A stretch of DNA of 64,000 bases from Pleionea litopenaei (GCF_031198435.1 NZ_CP133548.1:2576001-2640000), one strand, 5' to 3'. Positions 46,876 through 55,968 are shown, counted from the first letter of the stretch. Numbers and translations: made by a program. The notes: generated by a model not told the origin, from the letters alone.

Positions 46876-47574
46876 TCAGTCTTCGCGTACAAACATCAGA
46901 TCCCAGACGCCATGTCCTAGTTTGGTACCACGAGTTTCAAATTTAGTAATCGGGCGGCTGTCGGGTCGCGGAATGTAGTCGTTGGTGGCCGAAGTATTTC
47001 GCCATCCAGCGACCTGTTGCATGACCTCGAGCATATGTTCCGCGTAATTTTCCCAATCGGTGGCCAAATGGAGAAAGCCGCCAGAGGCAATTTTCGAGTG
47101 ACAGGTGTCAACAAAAGCAGGCTGAATAATTCGACGTTTGTGATGTTTCTTTTTATGCCATGGATCTGGGAAGTAAACTTGCATGCCAGCTAAGCTCTTT
47201 TGACCAACCATATGGTTCAACACTTCAACGGCATCGTGATTAATCACCCGTAAATTGGTGAGTTCATATTCCTCGGCCAGTAATAAACAAGCACCGACAC
47301 CCGGCCGGTGGACTTCTATGCCTATGTAGTTTCGATCAGGGTTTTGTTGTGCTTGTAGCGCTAAAGACTTACCCATTCCAAAACCAATTTCTAGCACGAC
47401 AGGACGGTCATTTCCGAAGATCTGCGCAAAGTTCATCATTTCATCTGAATATTCAATGCCAAGGGTTGGGAACAGCTCCGTCATTGCTCGTTCTTGGCCT
47501 TTCGTCATACGACCTTCACGTAATACGAAACTGCGAATTTGGCGCATAAAAGGGGCTTTTTCTGAATCGGTCAT
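46876..47574 (-). CDS. trmB: tRNA (guanine-N7-)-methyltransferase
   Basis: Makes m7G46 in tRNA with SAM. 232 aa: R-R-S-F-type start (IRSFVLREGRMTKGQERA), SAM loop VLEIGFGMGKSL, NYIGIEVHRPGVGACL, and the catalytic VYFPDPWHKKKHHKRRI. Convergent with hemW at 6 bp. Confidence 0.96.
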   Translation of the reverse strand: MTDSEKAPFMRQIRSFVLREGRMTKGQERAMTELFPTLGIEYSDEMMNFAQIFGNDRPVVLEIGFGMGKSLALQAQQNPDRNYIGIEVHRPGVGACLLLAEEYELTNLRVINHDAVEVLNHMVGQKSLAGMQVYFPDPWHKKKHHKRRIIQPAFVDTCHSKIASGGFLHLATDWENYAEHMLEVMQQVAGWRNTSATNDYIPRPDSRPITKFETRGTKLGHGVWDLMFVRED

Positions 47575-47778
47575 GCTTTGATTTCGATGATATAACTGTC
47601 ACGATAGAATGGGATGGCGATTGTAACAAAGAATCGACCAGGGCTCACTTAAAACCCTTTTGATATTATTAACTAGCGATTTTTGCTTGCTATTCACTTA
47701 TTCCCCGTTATTCTTAAAACTCCAAGGACCTCACCTTTAGAATTGCTAAGGTTTTGAATTTAAAGGTATTTAATTTAG

Positions 47779-49629
47779 ATGTTTAATTTACCATCAATCC
47801 CGAACTACCATGCCCTCGGGATTTTGATACTCACTGTTGTGGCGTTGTATCTATTTCGACGCGACGATATACCGCTCGAAACCAGTTGCCTTGCGGTACT
47901 ACTGGCGGTTATTGTCGGCTTCGAAGCCTTTCCTTTCATACCAGAGAACGCTAGTGAGCCCTTACAAGCAACTCAATTCTTTGCGGGCTTTGGTCACGAA
48001 GCATTAGTCTCAGTTTGTGCCTTAATGATGGCCGGTCAAGGATTAGTTAGAACCGGAGCACTAGAACCCATCGGACGACTGTTAGCTAAATTGTGGAAGA
48101 GCTCTCCGACCATCTCGTTGCTTCTTACGCTGTTAATCGGCGGCATACTCAGTGCCTTTATGAATAACACACCGATCGTCGTGCTCCTATTACCCATCTT
48201 GATCAGTGTGTCGTTACGAACCAATACCTCTGCATCGTCGGTCTTAATGCCAATGGGGTTAGCGACGTTAGTCGGTGGTATGTCGACTACCATCGGAACG
48301 TCAACTAACCTACTGGTCGTCTCAGTTGCCGCCGATATGGGCATGCAGCGCCTTGAAATGTTTGACTTTTTGCCTGCAGCCGCAGTCGCTGCCGCCGTTG
48401 CGATTGCCTATCTTTGGCTGGTCGCGCCGCGAATAACCCCTGAGCGGACTGCGAGCATGGCAGACTCAAGCCCAAGGCTTTTTACCGCGCATTTGACCAT
48501 CAAAGATGGCGGTTACGCAGCCAATAAGACCTTGGCGGAAGTGATTGAACACGCTGGTGGGCAACTGAAAGTTGAACGTATTCAACGTGGTGAAGAAACC
48601 GATACGCGAATTCTACCCATGCCCGACGTGGTATTAAAAGCCGGCGACCGGTTGCGAGTCTCGGATACACCCGACAATTTAAAAGATTATGAAGTGACCA
48701 TTGGCGCTCGTCTCTTCATGGGCAAGCAAGCCGTTGACGATGAGCATCCTCTCGTCGCTGAAGATCAACAAATTGCCGAGGTTGTGGTTGTGCCAGGTTC
48801 TCCACTCGCTGGCTCGACGCTCAAAAATGTGCGCTTTATCGATCAGTTTAAACTGGTCGCTATTGCTTTACACCGTGGTGGTAAAGCCATCGACTTGTAT
48901 CGCAAACTCGGCAATGTCTCGCTGCATGTTGGCGATGTTTTATTAGTTCAAGGCCCGCGTGAAAACATCGCTAAGATGAAAAAGCAGGGCGAGTTGCTCA
49001 TTCTTGATGCCACCACCGATTTACCGCATTCTCGCAAAGCGCCAATTGCATTGCTCATTATGCTAGCCATCATTGCGACCGCAGCTTTTGGAATTTTACC
49101 GATCTCTGTTAGTGCCTTGTGCGGCGTTAGCCTTATGTTATTGACACGATGCATGGACTGGCGCGATGCCTCATTGGCACTCAGCACTCAGGTTGTTCTT
49201 ATTGTCGTTGCCTCGCTCGCACTTGGCCAAGGGTTGTTGCTCACAGGCGGCGCAGACTATCTGGCGCAAACCTTTTTAGCCTTATTCAGTGGCGCGCCGC
49301 CAGTGGTTATCTTGAGCGGACTGATGTTGTTACTGGCTATTCTAACCAATGTAGTATCGAACAACGCTGCGGCGGTTATCGGCACTCCCATTGCCATATC
49401 GGTTGCCCAACAATTGCAGTTATCTCCTGAGCCCTTTGTTATTGCCGTCTTATTTGGCGCGAATATGAGTTATGCGACGCCTGTTGCCTACAAAACCAAC
49501 TTGTTGGTGATGAATGCAGGGGGATATCAATTCTCTGACTTCTTGCGTATCGGTGGCCCCTTAGTCATCATCATGTGGATTGTCTTATCCTTTGTTGTAC
49601 CAATGATGCATCCACTATCGCCAAGTTAA
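47779..49629 (+). CDS. SLC13/DASS-type permease with two TrkA-C domains
   Basis: Inner-membrane anion/carboxylate or sulfate transporter of the SLC13 class. Helical halves flank two RCK_C/TrkA-C domains at about residues 230-400 (ITPERTASMAD then KNVRFIDQFKLVAIALHRGGK). The family Ser-Asn-Thr motifs are visible in both repeats: SAFMNNTPIVVLLLP and NVVSNNAAAVIGTP. 616 aa. It may carry sulfate, dicarboxylates or another anion; sequence alone does not decide. Monocistronic, followed by a hairpin. Confidence 0.88.
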   Translation: MFNLPSIPNYHALGILILTVVALYLFRRDDIPLETSCLAVLLAVIVGFEAFPFIPENASEPLQATQFFAGFGHEALVSVCALMMAGQGLVRTGALEPIGRLLAKLWKSSPTISLLLTLLIGGILSAFMNNTPIVVLLLPILISVSLRTNTSASSVLMPMGLATLVGGMSTTIGTSTNLLVVSVAADMGMQRLEMFDFLPAAAVAAAVAIAYLWLVAPRITPERTASMADSSPRLFTAHLTIKDGGYAANKTLAEVIEHAGGQLKVERIQRGEETDTRILPMPDVVLKAGDRLRVSDTPDNLKDYEVTIGARLFMGKQAVDDEHPLVAEDQQIAEVVVVPGSPLAGSTLKNVRFIDQFKLVAIALHRGGKAIDLYRKLGNVSLHVGDVLLVQGPRENIAKMKKQGELLILDATTDLPHSRKAPIALLIMLAIIATAAFGILPISVSALCGVSLMLLTRCMDWRDASLALSTQVVLIVVASLALGQGLLLTGGADYLAQTFLALFSGAPPVVILSGLMLLLAILTNVVSNNAAAVIGTPIAISVAQQLQLSPEPFVIAVLFGANMSYATPVAYKTNLLVMNAGGYQFSDFLRIGGPLVIIMWIVLSFVVPMMHPLSPS

Positions 49630-49672
49630 TCGCTTAACTTACTTAACCAATTAAAGCTAAACAGCGCTTCGA

Positions 49673-49695
49673 CGAGACTGAAATCGTCAGTCTCG
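49673..49695 (+). terminator. Hairpin terminator candidate after the SLC13 gene
   Basis: CGAGACTGA / TCAGTCTCG, a perfect 9-bp stem with a 5-nt loop, 43 bp past the stop. T-richness downstream is modest. Confidence 0.6.
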
Positions 49696-49758
49696 TTGCA
49701 GTAAATTATCGTCAATTTAGGTACACTCTCGCCTTACTTCCCTAACTTAGGCTCGACG

Positions 49759-50814
49759 ATGCAAGCGAAAGAGTTTCAGCGCCGCATTCTTCAGTATTAT
49801 CAGCAATATGGGCGCAAACATTTGCCTTGGCAGCAGAACAAAACTCACTATCGAGTTTGGGTGTCTGAGGTAATGTTGCAGCAAACCCAAGTGACAACGG
49901 TGATTCCATATTACTTGAGCTTTATGGAGCGCTTCCCCGACTTAGCAGCCCTTGCCACAGCGAATCAAGATGATGTGTTAGCTCAGTGGACAGGGCTAGG
50001 CTACTATTCGCGCGCGCGGAATCTACATAAATGTGCACAGCAGGTTCATTTCGAACTCAACGGAAAGTGGCCAAGCAACGTCGAAGCGCTGGAGCAATTA
50101 CCGGGAATTGGTCGGTCGACCGCAGGTGCCATTCACTCCTTGGTGACGGGCCAACCCGCAACCATCTTAGACGGCAATGTCAAACGTGTGCTGTGTCGGT
50201 TCTACGCTATTGAAGGCTGGCCTGGAAAACCCAAGGTTCACAAGGCGTTGTGGGAGTTAGCTGACAAGCTAACGCCCGCTCAGCAGGTCGATCACTACAA
50301 TCAAGCGATGATGGATTTAGGCGCTACGCTGTGCACGCGGAGCAAACCGCAATGCGATGCGTGTCCTGTTCAATCCGGCTGCGCTGCTTTTGCCGCTGGC
50401 ACGCAGAAAAATTATCCAACCTCTAAGCCGAAAACGAACAAACCAGAGCGTTCGGCCATTTTTATCGTTGCTCAATACAAACAGCAAATCCTACTAGAAA
50501 AGCGCCCAGAGCAAGGTATTTGGGGTGGGTTATGGAGCCTACCACAAGCGGAAATGGATACATCAGACGATGCGCTGGCTAGCTGCTTGGGCATGCCTTT
50601 ACCACCAGTCACTATTCAGTCATTACCCGCTTTTCGTCATACTTTTAGCCACTTTCACTTACACATTCATCCTAGAAAGCTGGTACTCAGTAAAAAACCG
50701 CGCGGAGTCATGGACTCCGATCGCTGGCAATGGCAAGATCGCTCTCAACTTGACGCGCTGGGAATGCCCGGCCCAATTATTCAACTGTTGAAAAACATGG
50801 AGCCAGCAACATGA
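49759..50814 (+). CDS. mutY: Adenine DNA glycosylase MutY
   Basis: Removes A mispaired with 8-oxoguanine. 351 aa: catalytic Glu in VSEVMLQQTQV, helix-hairpin-helix LPGIGRSTAGAI, catalytic Asp in MMDLGATLC, and the 4Fe-4S loop C-x6-C-x2-C-x5-C (CTRSKPQCDACPVQSGC). The C-terminal NUDIX-like domain (about 225-345) recognises 8-oxoG. Overlaps yggX by 4 bp (ATGA), the conserved pair. Confidence 0.97.
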   Translation: MQAKEFQRRILQYYQQYGRKHLPWQQNKTHYRVWVSEVMLQQTQVTTVIPYYLSFMERFPDLAALATANQDDVLAQWTGLGYYSRARNLHKCAQQVHFELNGKWPSNVEALEQLPGIGRSTAGAIHSLVTGQPATILDGNVKRVLCRFYAIEGWPGKPKVHKALWELADKLTPAQQVDHYNQAMMDLGATLCTRSKPQCDACPVQSGCAAFAAGTQKNYPTSKPKTNKPERSAIFIVAQYKQQILLEKRPEQGIWGGLWSLPQAEMDTSDDALASCLGMPLPPVTIQSLPAFRHTFSHFHLHIHPRKLVLSKKPRGVMDSDRWQWQDRSQLDALGMPGPIIQLLKNMEPAT

Positions 50815-51086
50815 GCCGCACTGTTTTCTGTCAGAAATTACAAAAAGAACTGCCAGGCCTTGCTACCCCCACCTATCCAGGTGAGCTAGGACAAAAAATC
50901 TACCAAGACATCTCCATGCAAGCATGGCAAATGTGGTTACAACATCAAACCATGTTAATTAACGAAAAACGCTTAAACGTTATTGAGCCCGAAACTCGAC
51001 AATATTTGGCCGGCGAAATGGAGAAATTTTTGTTTGGTGGTGACTACGACAAGCCAGAAGGCTACATTCCACCAGAAAAGTCGTAA
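50811..51086 (+). CDS. yggX: Fe(2+)-trafficking protein YggX
   Basis: Small protein protecting Fe-S clusters and iron handling under oxidative stress. 91 aa: SRTVFCQKLQKELPGL with the family cysteine, PYPGELGQ-like PTYPGELGQKIYQDIS, WQMWLQHQTMLINEKRLN and a C-terminal KFLFGGDYDKPEGYIPP. Coupled to mutY, which needs an Fe-S cluster. Confidence 0.97.
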   Translation: MSRTVFCQKLQKELPGLATPTYPGELGQKIYQDISMQAWQMWLQHQTMLINEKRLNVIEPETRQYLAGEMEKFLFGGDYDKPEGYIPPEKS

Positions 51087-51103
51087 TAATTAAAAGCAAA
51101 CAC

Positions 51104-51132
51104 TTGACTTAAAAGCTCGAAATCGGTTTAAT
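51104..51132 (+). promoter_or_regulatory. Sigma-70 promoter for tRNA-Phe
   Basis: TTGACT and TTTAAT with an exact 17-bp spacer lie about 70 bp before the tRNA. A GC-rich stretch (ACGCGCTC) follows the -10 box, as in stringently controlled stable-RNA promoters. The leader contains a small hairpin (CTTTCGCGAAAG). Confidence 0.65.
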
Positions 51133-51202
51133 ACGCGCTCTTTCGCGAAAGCCCCCTAAAAGCTTAGCGAAAGTGGTGAAAAATCACGCATTTTACACCA
51201 TC

Positions 51203-51270
<68 letters not shown>

Positions 51271-51278
<8 letters not shown>

Positions 51279-52055
51279 TTCGAATACCTTAAAAAGCCTG
51301 AGAGTAATCTCGGGCTTTTTTGTTTCTGAACTTTGAACATCGACACAAGTGTCGCCCCCGGAACGCCGGCCGGTTAATTCTCGCTCAGGCCACCATTCGA
51401 ATACTTAAAAAGCCTGAGAGTGATCTCGGGCTTTTTTGTTTCTGAATTTCGAACATCGACACAAGTGTCACCCCCGGAACGCCGGCCGGTTAATTCTCGC
51501 TCAGGCCACCCTTCGAATACTTTAAAAAGCCTGAGAGTGATCTCGGGCTTTTTTGTTTCTGAATTTCGAACATCGACACAAGTGTCACCCCCGGAACGCC
51601 GGCCGGTTAATTCTCGCTCAGGCCACCCTTCGAATACTTTAAAAAGCCTGAGAGTAATCTCGGGCTTTTTTGTTTCTGAACTTTGAACATCGACACAAGT
51701 GTCGCCCCCGGAACGCCGGCCGGTTAATTCTCGCTCTGGCCACCGTTCGAATACTTTAAAAAGCCTGAGAGTGATCTCGGGCTTTTTTGTTTCTGAATTT
51801 CGAACATCGACACAAGTGTCGCCCCCGGAACGCCGGCCGGTTAATTCTCGCTCTGCCCACCCTTCGAATACTTTAAAAAGCCTGAGAGTAATCTCGGGCT
51901 TTTTTGTTTCTGAATTTCAAACATCGACACAAGTGTCGCCCCCGGAACGCCGGCCGGTTAATTCTCGCTCAGGCCACCCTTCGAATACTTTAAAAAGCCT
52001 GAGAGTGATCTCGGATTTTTTTGTTTCTGAACTTTTAGCATCGACACAAGTGTTC
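51271..52055 (+). repeat. Seven tandem ~117-bp units of tRNA-Phe 3' end plus terminator
   Basis: Unit starts (the GGCCACC of the tRNA 3' end or its copy) are at 51271, 51388, 51504, 51621, 51738, 51855 and 51972: period 117 bp, one unit of 116. Each unit holds a GGCCACC-TTCGAATAC junction, an intrinsic terminator, a GACACAAGTGTC palindrome (one half weakened in some copies), a GC-rich GAACGCCGGCCGG stretch, and GTTAATTCTCGCTC leading into the next GGCCACC. That last part resembles the tRNA-Phe T-arm and acceptor (GTTCAATTCTGGCCCGGGCCACC) with decay. The seventh unit diverges after about 52050. Coding frames inside it are by-products of the period being divisible by 3. Confidence 0.93.
51295..51321 (+). 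terminator. Intrinsic terminator of tRNA-Phe
   Basis: AGCCTGAGA-GTAA-TCTCGGGCT followed by TTTTTT. The same terminator is repeated in each of the following repeat units; the last copy has a C-to-A/T-weakened stem (CTCGGATTTTT). Confidence 0.92.
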
Positions 52056-52123
52056 GCTCGGGGCGCAGTTAACAACTCCACCTAAACAAGTTCCAGTGAA
52101 TTTCAGCTCATTAACTGCTTTCA

Positions 52124-52849
52124 CTAGCGTGCGTAAATTTCCCGCATATAAAAATGCACATCTTCTTGATCGAGCTTTCGGTAGAGTTGTGCCGTTCGAG
52201 TAGCGGTTTGCTTGCTTTCACCCTCAAGCTTTTCAATTACATTCGCTTTGAGTATGCGTCGTCGGAAGCCTGCTTTATTAAGCTTTCCACCCAAGATAAT
52301 TTCATAGGTTTGTTGCAACTCAGATAAAGTGAATTTTTCTGGTAAAACATGCAACGCGATCGTTGAATATTGAGCCTTATTTTGCAAACGTAAAAAGGCT
52401 TCTTTGATCAGCAAGTTATGATCAAATGCTAGTTTTGTTGAAGTTTCTCCGTTCTCGTCTAACGGACACCAGCAGCAATCATCAGCAAAAGTTACATTGT
52501 GTTCATTCACTAGCGCGAAATAGGTTACCGTAACTGACCAGCCGCGAGGATCTCGCTTAGCATTACCAATGCTGCCCATTTGTTCTAAATAGGGTGCATC
52601 AAAACCTGTCTTCTCTTTCAGTTTTCTAATGGCTGTCGCCTCTATTGTCTGATCATTTTTAACATCAATAAAGCCGCCGGGTGTTGCCCACTTTCCTTTA
52701 AATGGAAAGTCTGCTCGCTGAGTAATTAGTACATTCACTCGATCATCAATGATAGTAAAAATCACAATATCAACACTGGTTAACGGAACGTCGTAATCGT
52801 GAATATTATAATTTTTTAGAAACTCTTTTTCGTTTGCTGCCATACTCAT
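52124..52849 (-). CDS. nrtR: NrtR, Nudix-related transcriptional regulator of NAD metabolism
   Basis: Repressor built from an ADP-ribose-sensing Nudix domain and a C-terminal winged helix; known family members release DNA on binding ADP-ribose or related NAD products. Nudix fold at about residues 20-150 (VDIVIFTIIDDRVNVLITQR, KGKWATPGGFID). The Nudix box is degenerate (IRKLKEKTG in place of REUXEEXG), as usual for NrtR, so catalysis is probably lost. The wHTH is at about 160-235, with FTLSELQQTYEIILGGKLNK and FRRRILK, the NrtR hallmark. 241 aa. Last gene of the minus operon; its start overlaps the nudF stop by 4 bp. It likely binds the palindromes at 54063-54092. Confidence 0.93.
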   Translation of the reverse strand: MSMAANEKEFLKNYNIHDYDVPLTSVDIVIFTIIDDRVNVLITQRADFPFKGKWATPGGFIDVKNDQTIEATAIRKLKEKTGFDAPYLEQMGSIGNAKRDPRGWSVTVTYFALVNEHNVTFADDCCWCPLDENGETSTKLAFDHNLLIKEAFLRLQNKAQYSTIALHVLPEKFTLSELQQTYEIILGGKLNKAGFRRRILKANVIEKLEGESKQTATRTAQLYRKLDQEDVHFYMREIYAR

Positions 52850-53439
52850 TTCAATTTCCTAGTTAAACGTTTGTTGGCAAGCCATAAAAAAGCAATTGCT
52901 GCAGAAGCACTTAACTTTTGAGTGCCTATCCAACTTAACGCTTCGTCGAAGTCAATTAAATGTGTTCGAATATCTTCATTCTCAGTCGCTTCTCCGTGTA
53001 CGCCGCTGGCGTCTAGTACTAACTCAGCAAAATATATTTTAGTCGTTTCGGAGGTGCCTCCAGGGCTAACATAAAAGTCGCCAATCAACTCTGAATGCTC
53101 AACTAAGTAGCCAGTTTCTTCTTTCACTTCTCGGCATACAGCCGTTTCTGCGGTTTCACCTTGATCAATCACACCCGCAGGAAGTTCAAATATCCATGGG
53201 TGATCGTTGTTTTCTAGCGCTCCTATTCTAAACTGCTCAGTCAACAACACCTTATTCATTTTCGAGTCGAATAACAAAATTCCAACGGTCGCATCTCTTA
53301 CTAAAACTTCGCGTTGATGAATTCGACTCCTTTCACCACTAAACTTAGTATATTGAATAGTGTGTTTTTTTAACTCTAAAAAGCCTTGGTGACAAATTTC
53401 TGTTTGTTGAATGATTTCAGCAACAGGAATGCTTTTCAT
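52846..53439 (-). CDS. nudF: Nudix ADP-ribose pyrophosphatase (NudF-like)
   Basis: Hydrolyses ADP-ribose to AMP and ribose-5-phosphate, recycling the NAD breakdown product. 197 aa with an intact Nudix box: GVIDQGE then CREVKEETGY, with the invariant G, E, REVKEE and G all in register. Downstream SPGGTSETTKIYFAELVL is typical of the ADPRase subfamily. 4-bp overlaps with both neighbours (nadD and nrtR) indicate one tightly coupled operon. The E. coli NudF is of similar length. Substrate is inferred from subfamily and context. Confidence 0.88.
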   Translation of the reverse strand: MKSIPVAEIIQQTEICHQGFLELKKHTIQYTKFSGERSRIHQREVLVRDATVGILLFDSKMNKVLLTEQFRIGALENNDHPWIFELPAGVIDQGETAETAVCREVKEETGYLVEHSELIGDFYVSPGGTSETTKIYFAELVLDASGVHGEATENEDIRTHLIDFDEALSWIGTQKLSASAAIAFLWLANKRLTRKLK

Positions 53440-54041
53440 TTTTGAGCTCCATATAATTTTTGCTGGAAAATATAGTCCGCTACAGGATTATCCATGAAAC
53501 GATTAAAGCGAGCCTTAAATAGCTTTTCTGGTCGTGGGTAGTTTGCGATCAATGTTCTGATATCACTGCTGTGAATCTTTATTCGCTCACTAACACTTCT
53601 CAAGCTCCAGCGTTTTCGAATTTCATCCGCTTTGTAAAACTTGCTCCATGTATCAAAACTGACATTATCAGGACCAAGAATAAATACTAACTCTACCATC
53701 TCTCCCGCTCTCTTATAGCAATCCTCTAGCGCCTCAAGTACATGATAGGTGTAAACGGGGCTATTGGTCTTTTCACCTAGTCTTCTTTCGATATCTGACA
53801 CCAGTACGGGCGTTAAACTCCTATTATGCATCGTCGCCTCTAAGTAATAGGCCTGAGCCATAATACTGACCATGGCTAAACGGTCAGCAAAGGGCACCAT
53901 AGTCTTAGCAAAGGCATGTCTGAAGCTTGGAACCAGTAGTAATTCATCAAACTCATGATTTACCTGATTCAGTATGTCTTTGTGACCTAGGTGAGGAGGG
54001 TTAAAGGCTGAGCCTAGCACTCCAACACGCTTAATTTTCAT
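53436..54041 (-). CDS. NadD-like nicotinate/nicotinamide mononucleotide adenylyltransferase
   Basis: Transfers AMP from ATP to NaMN (or NMN), giving NaAD (or NAD). Start chosen at ATG 54041 (MKIKRVGVLG), which has AGGAGG 7 bp upstream; the ATG seven codons earlier lacks one. The nucleotidyltransferase motif GSAFNPPHLGH holds His17 and His20, FILGPDNV is the middle block, and HSSDIRTLI stands for the ISSTxxR motif. 201 aa from this start. It resembles NadD but is divergent (the NMNAT specificity loop is unclear), and may be an island paralogue of a chromosomal NadD. First gene of the minus operon. Confidence 0.82.
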   Translation of the reverse strand: MKIKRVGVLGSAFNPPHLGHKDILNQVNHEFDELLLVPSFRHAFAKTMVPFADRLAMVSIMAQAYYLEATMHNRSLTPVLVSDIERRLGEKTNSPVYTYHVLEALEDCYKRAGEMVELVFILGPDNVSFDTWSKFYKADEIRKRWSLRSVSERIKIHSSDIRTLIANYPRPEKLFKARFNRFMDNPVADYIFQQKLYGAQK

Positions 54042-54062
54042 AGTGACACCTCCTGTTGACAT

Positions 54063-54092
54063 AATAGTATAGTGTGCGTACTATTAATAGTA
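54063..54092. promoter_or_regulatory. Palindromic operator between the divergent NAD operons (candidate NrtR box)
   Basis: Three half-sites alternate in orientation: AATAGTA (54063-54069), TACTATT (54079-54085) and AATAGTA (54086-54092). The first two make a 7-9-7 inverted repeat. The last two make the perfect 14-bp palindrome TACTATTAATAGTA. The region lies between the two first genes (starts at 54041 and 54146) and is AT-rich enough to contain both promoters. NrtR encoded by the same cluster is the natural binder; this is inference from position and symmetry. Confidence 0.65.
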
Positions 54093-54145
54093 TATTAATT
54101 ATCATATTAAACGCAACCATTGATTGAAACCAAGGAGAGAGCAGC

Positions 54146-54793
54146 ATGAAACGATTGAATATCATGACCACCGCTGCATTTGATGTTGACCCACAGTATG
54201 CATTTACCCCTGAATGCCCAGACGAATTACCAGTAGAGGGTGGCACTGAAATAGTCCCTGAGCTTAATGCTCAGGCAACGCTTGCGGCTATTCGGGTTGG
54301 CTCAAAAGATGCTCATAGCCCACACGCTATCTGGGTCGCGAATAAGCAACAACCCATGTTTACAGAGGTTCACGGTGACCATGTCGATATCGCATGGAAT
54401 CAACATGCAGTCCCCGGCACAAAAGGCTTTGAACTAATAGCTGGTTTACCCAAACCCGCCGAATATGATTATTTTGTTTGGAAGGGGATCGAGCTCGACA
54501 TGCATCCTTACGGAGCTTGCTATCACGACCTGTCAGAAACCATGAGCACAGGGGTGATAGAGTTTCTTCAAACCCGAAAAATCGATACGGTAATTGTCGG
54601 AGGTTTAGCAACGGACTATTGCGTTAAAACCACCGCACTCCAACTACGAAAGTCTAAGTTTGAAGTGATTGTAAATCTAGCAGCCTGTCGTGGTATCGCT
54701 GCCGAAACCATCGAACAAGCAATAACAGAAATGACGACAGCAGGAATTCATATCGTACGCGACTATCAAGAATTAGAGAGATTAACTCAATGA
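54146..54793 (+). CDS. pncA: Nicotinamidase / isochorismatase-fold hydrolase PncA
   Basis: Deamidates nicotinamide to nicotinate, the entry step to the Preiss-Handler route. 215 aa: catalytic Asp15 in FDVDPQYAF, metal ligands Asp55 and His57 in SKDAHS and His87 in NQHAVPGT, Lys113 in VWKG, and the nucleophile Cys159 in GGLATDYCVKTTALQL. Start ATG 54146 has AAGGAGAG upstream. Opens the plus operon and overlaps pncB by 4 bp. Confidence 0.93.
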   Translation: MKRLNIMTTAAFDVDPQYAFTPECPDELPVEGGTEIVPELNAQATLAAIRVGSKDAHSPHAIWVANKQQPMFTEVHGDHVDIAWNQHAVPGTKGFELIAGLPKPAEYDYFVWKGIELDMHPYGACYHDLSETMSTGVIEFLQTRKIDTVIVGGLATDYCVKTTALQLRKSKFEVIVNLAACRGIAAETIEQAITEMTTAGIHIVRDYQELERLTQ

Positions 54794-55968
54794 AAACACA
54801 GCCCATTATTCGTTCATTGCTCGACACTGACTTGTATAAGCTAACCATGATGCAAACTGTGCTGCATCAATTTCCAGCAGCAGAAGTTGAGTATACCTTT
54901 AAGTGTCGAAACGCCGATGTGAGTCTAAAGCCATACGCGGCTGAAATTAAGGCTCAAATCAAAGCTTTATGTGAGCTCAGATTAACGGAGAACGAACTGC
55001 ATTACTTAGCAGGAATATACTACTTAAAGCCAGACTTTATTCAGTTTCTTAAACTTTTCCAGTTAAACGAACAATATGTGCGAATTGGTGAAGATGAACG
55101 CGGACAACTGACAATCACTGTCGCGGGCCCTTGGCTTCACACAATCATGTTTGAGGTTCCTATCTTAGCTATTGTCGAAGAAGTTTATTCACGAAATGAG
55201 TACGCTAAGGTTGACCTTAAAGAAGGACAAAGACGCTTGATGGAGAAAACCGAGGCGATTAAGAAGCATCCGCTGCGTGAGCACTTTAAGCTTATGGAGT
55301 TCGGCACCCGCAGACGATTTAATCGTGAATGGCACTGCCATGTATTAGAGCACTTGAAGCGAAGCGTCAAAAGCAATTTGGTCGGCACCAGCAATATGTA
55401 TTTAGCTCGTGAACTGGACCTATTACCCTTAGGCACTATGGCTCATGAATATTTACAAGCGTTTCAAGCACTTGGTCCTCGATTAATCGATAGTCAAAAA
55501 ATGGCACTGGAAACATGGACGAAGGAATATCGAGGCGATCTCGGAATCGCCCTGACTGATGTAGTTGGAATCGATGCGTTCTTAAAAGATTTTGATCGCT
55601 ATTTTGCAAAGCTATTTGATGGCGTTCGCCATGATAGTGGCGACCCATTTACTTGGGCTGAAAAAATGATTGATCACTACAAAAAGTTAGGTATTGATCC
55701 GAAAACGAAAACACTCGTTTTCAGTGATGGACTCAATATTCCTTTGGCATTTGAATTACTGGAAAAGTTTTATGATGTAACCAACATCGTTTTCGGAATA
55801 GGCACTAATTTAACTAACGATGTCGGTGTTACACCTCTGAGTATTGTTATGAAGATGACCAAGTGTAATGGTCAGCCGGTTGCAAAAATAAGCGACAGTC
55901 CAGGTAAAACCATGTGTAAAGATGAAACTTACCTGGCTTATTTAAACAATGTCTTTAATGCGAGTTAA
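54790..55968 (+). CDS. pncB: Nicotinate phosphoribosyltransferase PncB
   Basis: Makes nicotinate mononucleotide from nicotinate and PRPP with ATP. The whole 392 aa follow E. coli PncB: SLLDTDLYKLTMMQTVLHQF, FKLMEFGTRRRFNREW, LVGTSNMYLAREL, LGTMAHEYLQAFQAL (phosphorylatable His), LRHDSGDP-like VRHDSGDPFTW, LGIDPKTKTLVFSDGL, FGIGTNLTNDVG and AKISDSPGKTMC. This is the nicotinate, not the nicotinamide (NAMPT), enzyme. Coupled to pncA through ATGA. Confidence 0.96.
   Translation: MKTQPIIRSLLDTDLYKLTMMQTVLHQFPAAEVEYTFKCRNADVSLKPYAAEIKAQIKALCELRLTENELHYLAGIYYLKPDFIQFLKLFQLNEQYVRIGEDERGQLTITVAGPWLHTIMFEVPILAIVEEVYSRNEYAKVDLKEGQRRLMEKTEAIKKHPLREHFKLMEFGTRRRFNREWHCHVLEHLKRSVKSNLVGTSNMYLARELDLLPLGTMAHEYLQAFQALGPRLIDSQKMALETWTKEYRGDLGIALTDVVGIDAFLKDFDRYFAKLFDGVRHDSGDPFTWAEKMIDHYKKLGIDPKTKTLVFSDGLNIPLAFELLEKFYDVTNIVFGIGTNLTNDVGVTPLSIVMKMTKCNGQPVAKISDSPGKTMCKDETYLAYLNNVFNAS

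Noticed and set aside
51420-52085. Two ORFs with 39-residue repeats as genuine genes
   Set aside because: They exist because the repeat length is divisible by 3; no RBS and they cross terminators. Kept only as a low-level finding.
54790-55968. NAMPT (NadV) and a NARP2-type anti-phage NAD pathway
   Set aside because: The protein matches E. coli PncB (nicotinate phosphoribosyltransferase) through its whole length, and PncA and NadE complete the Preiss-Handler route rather than the NAMPT/NMNAT route.
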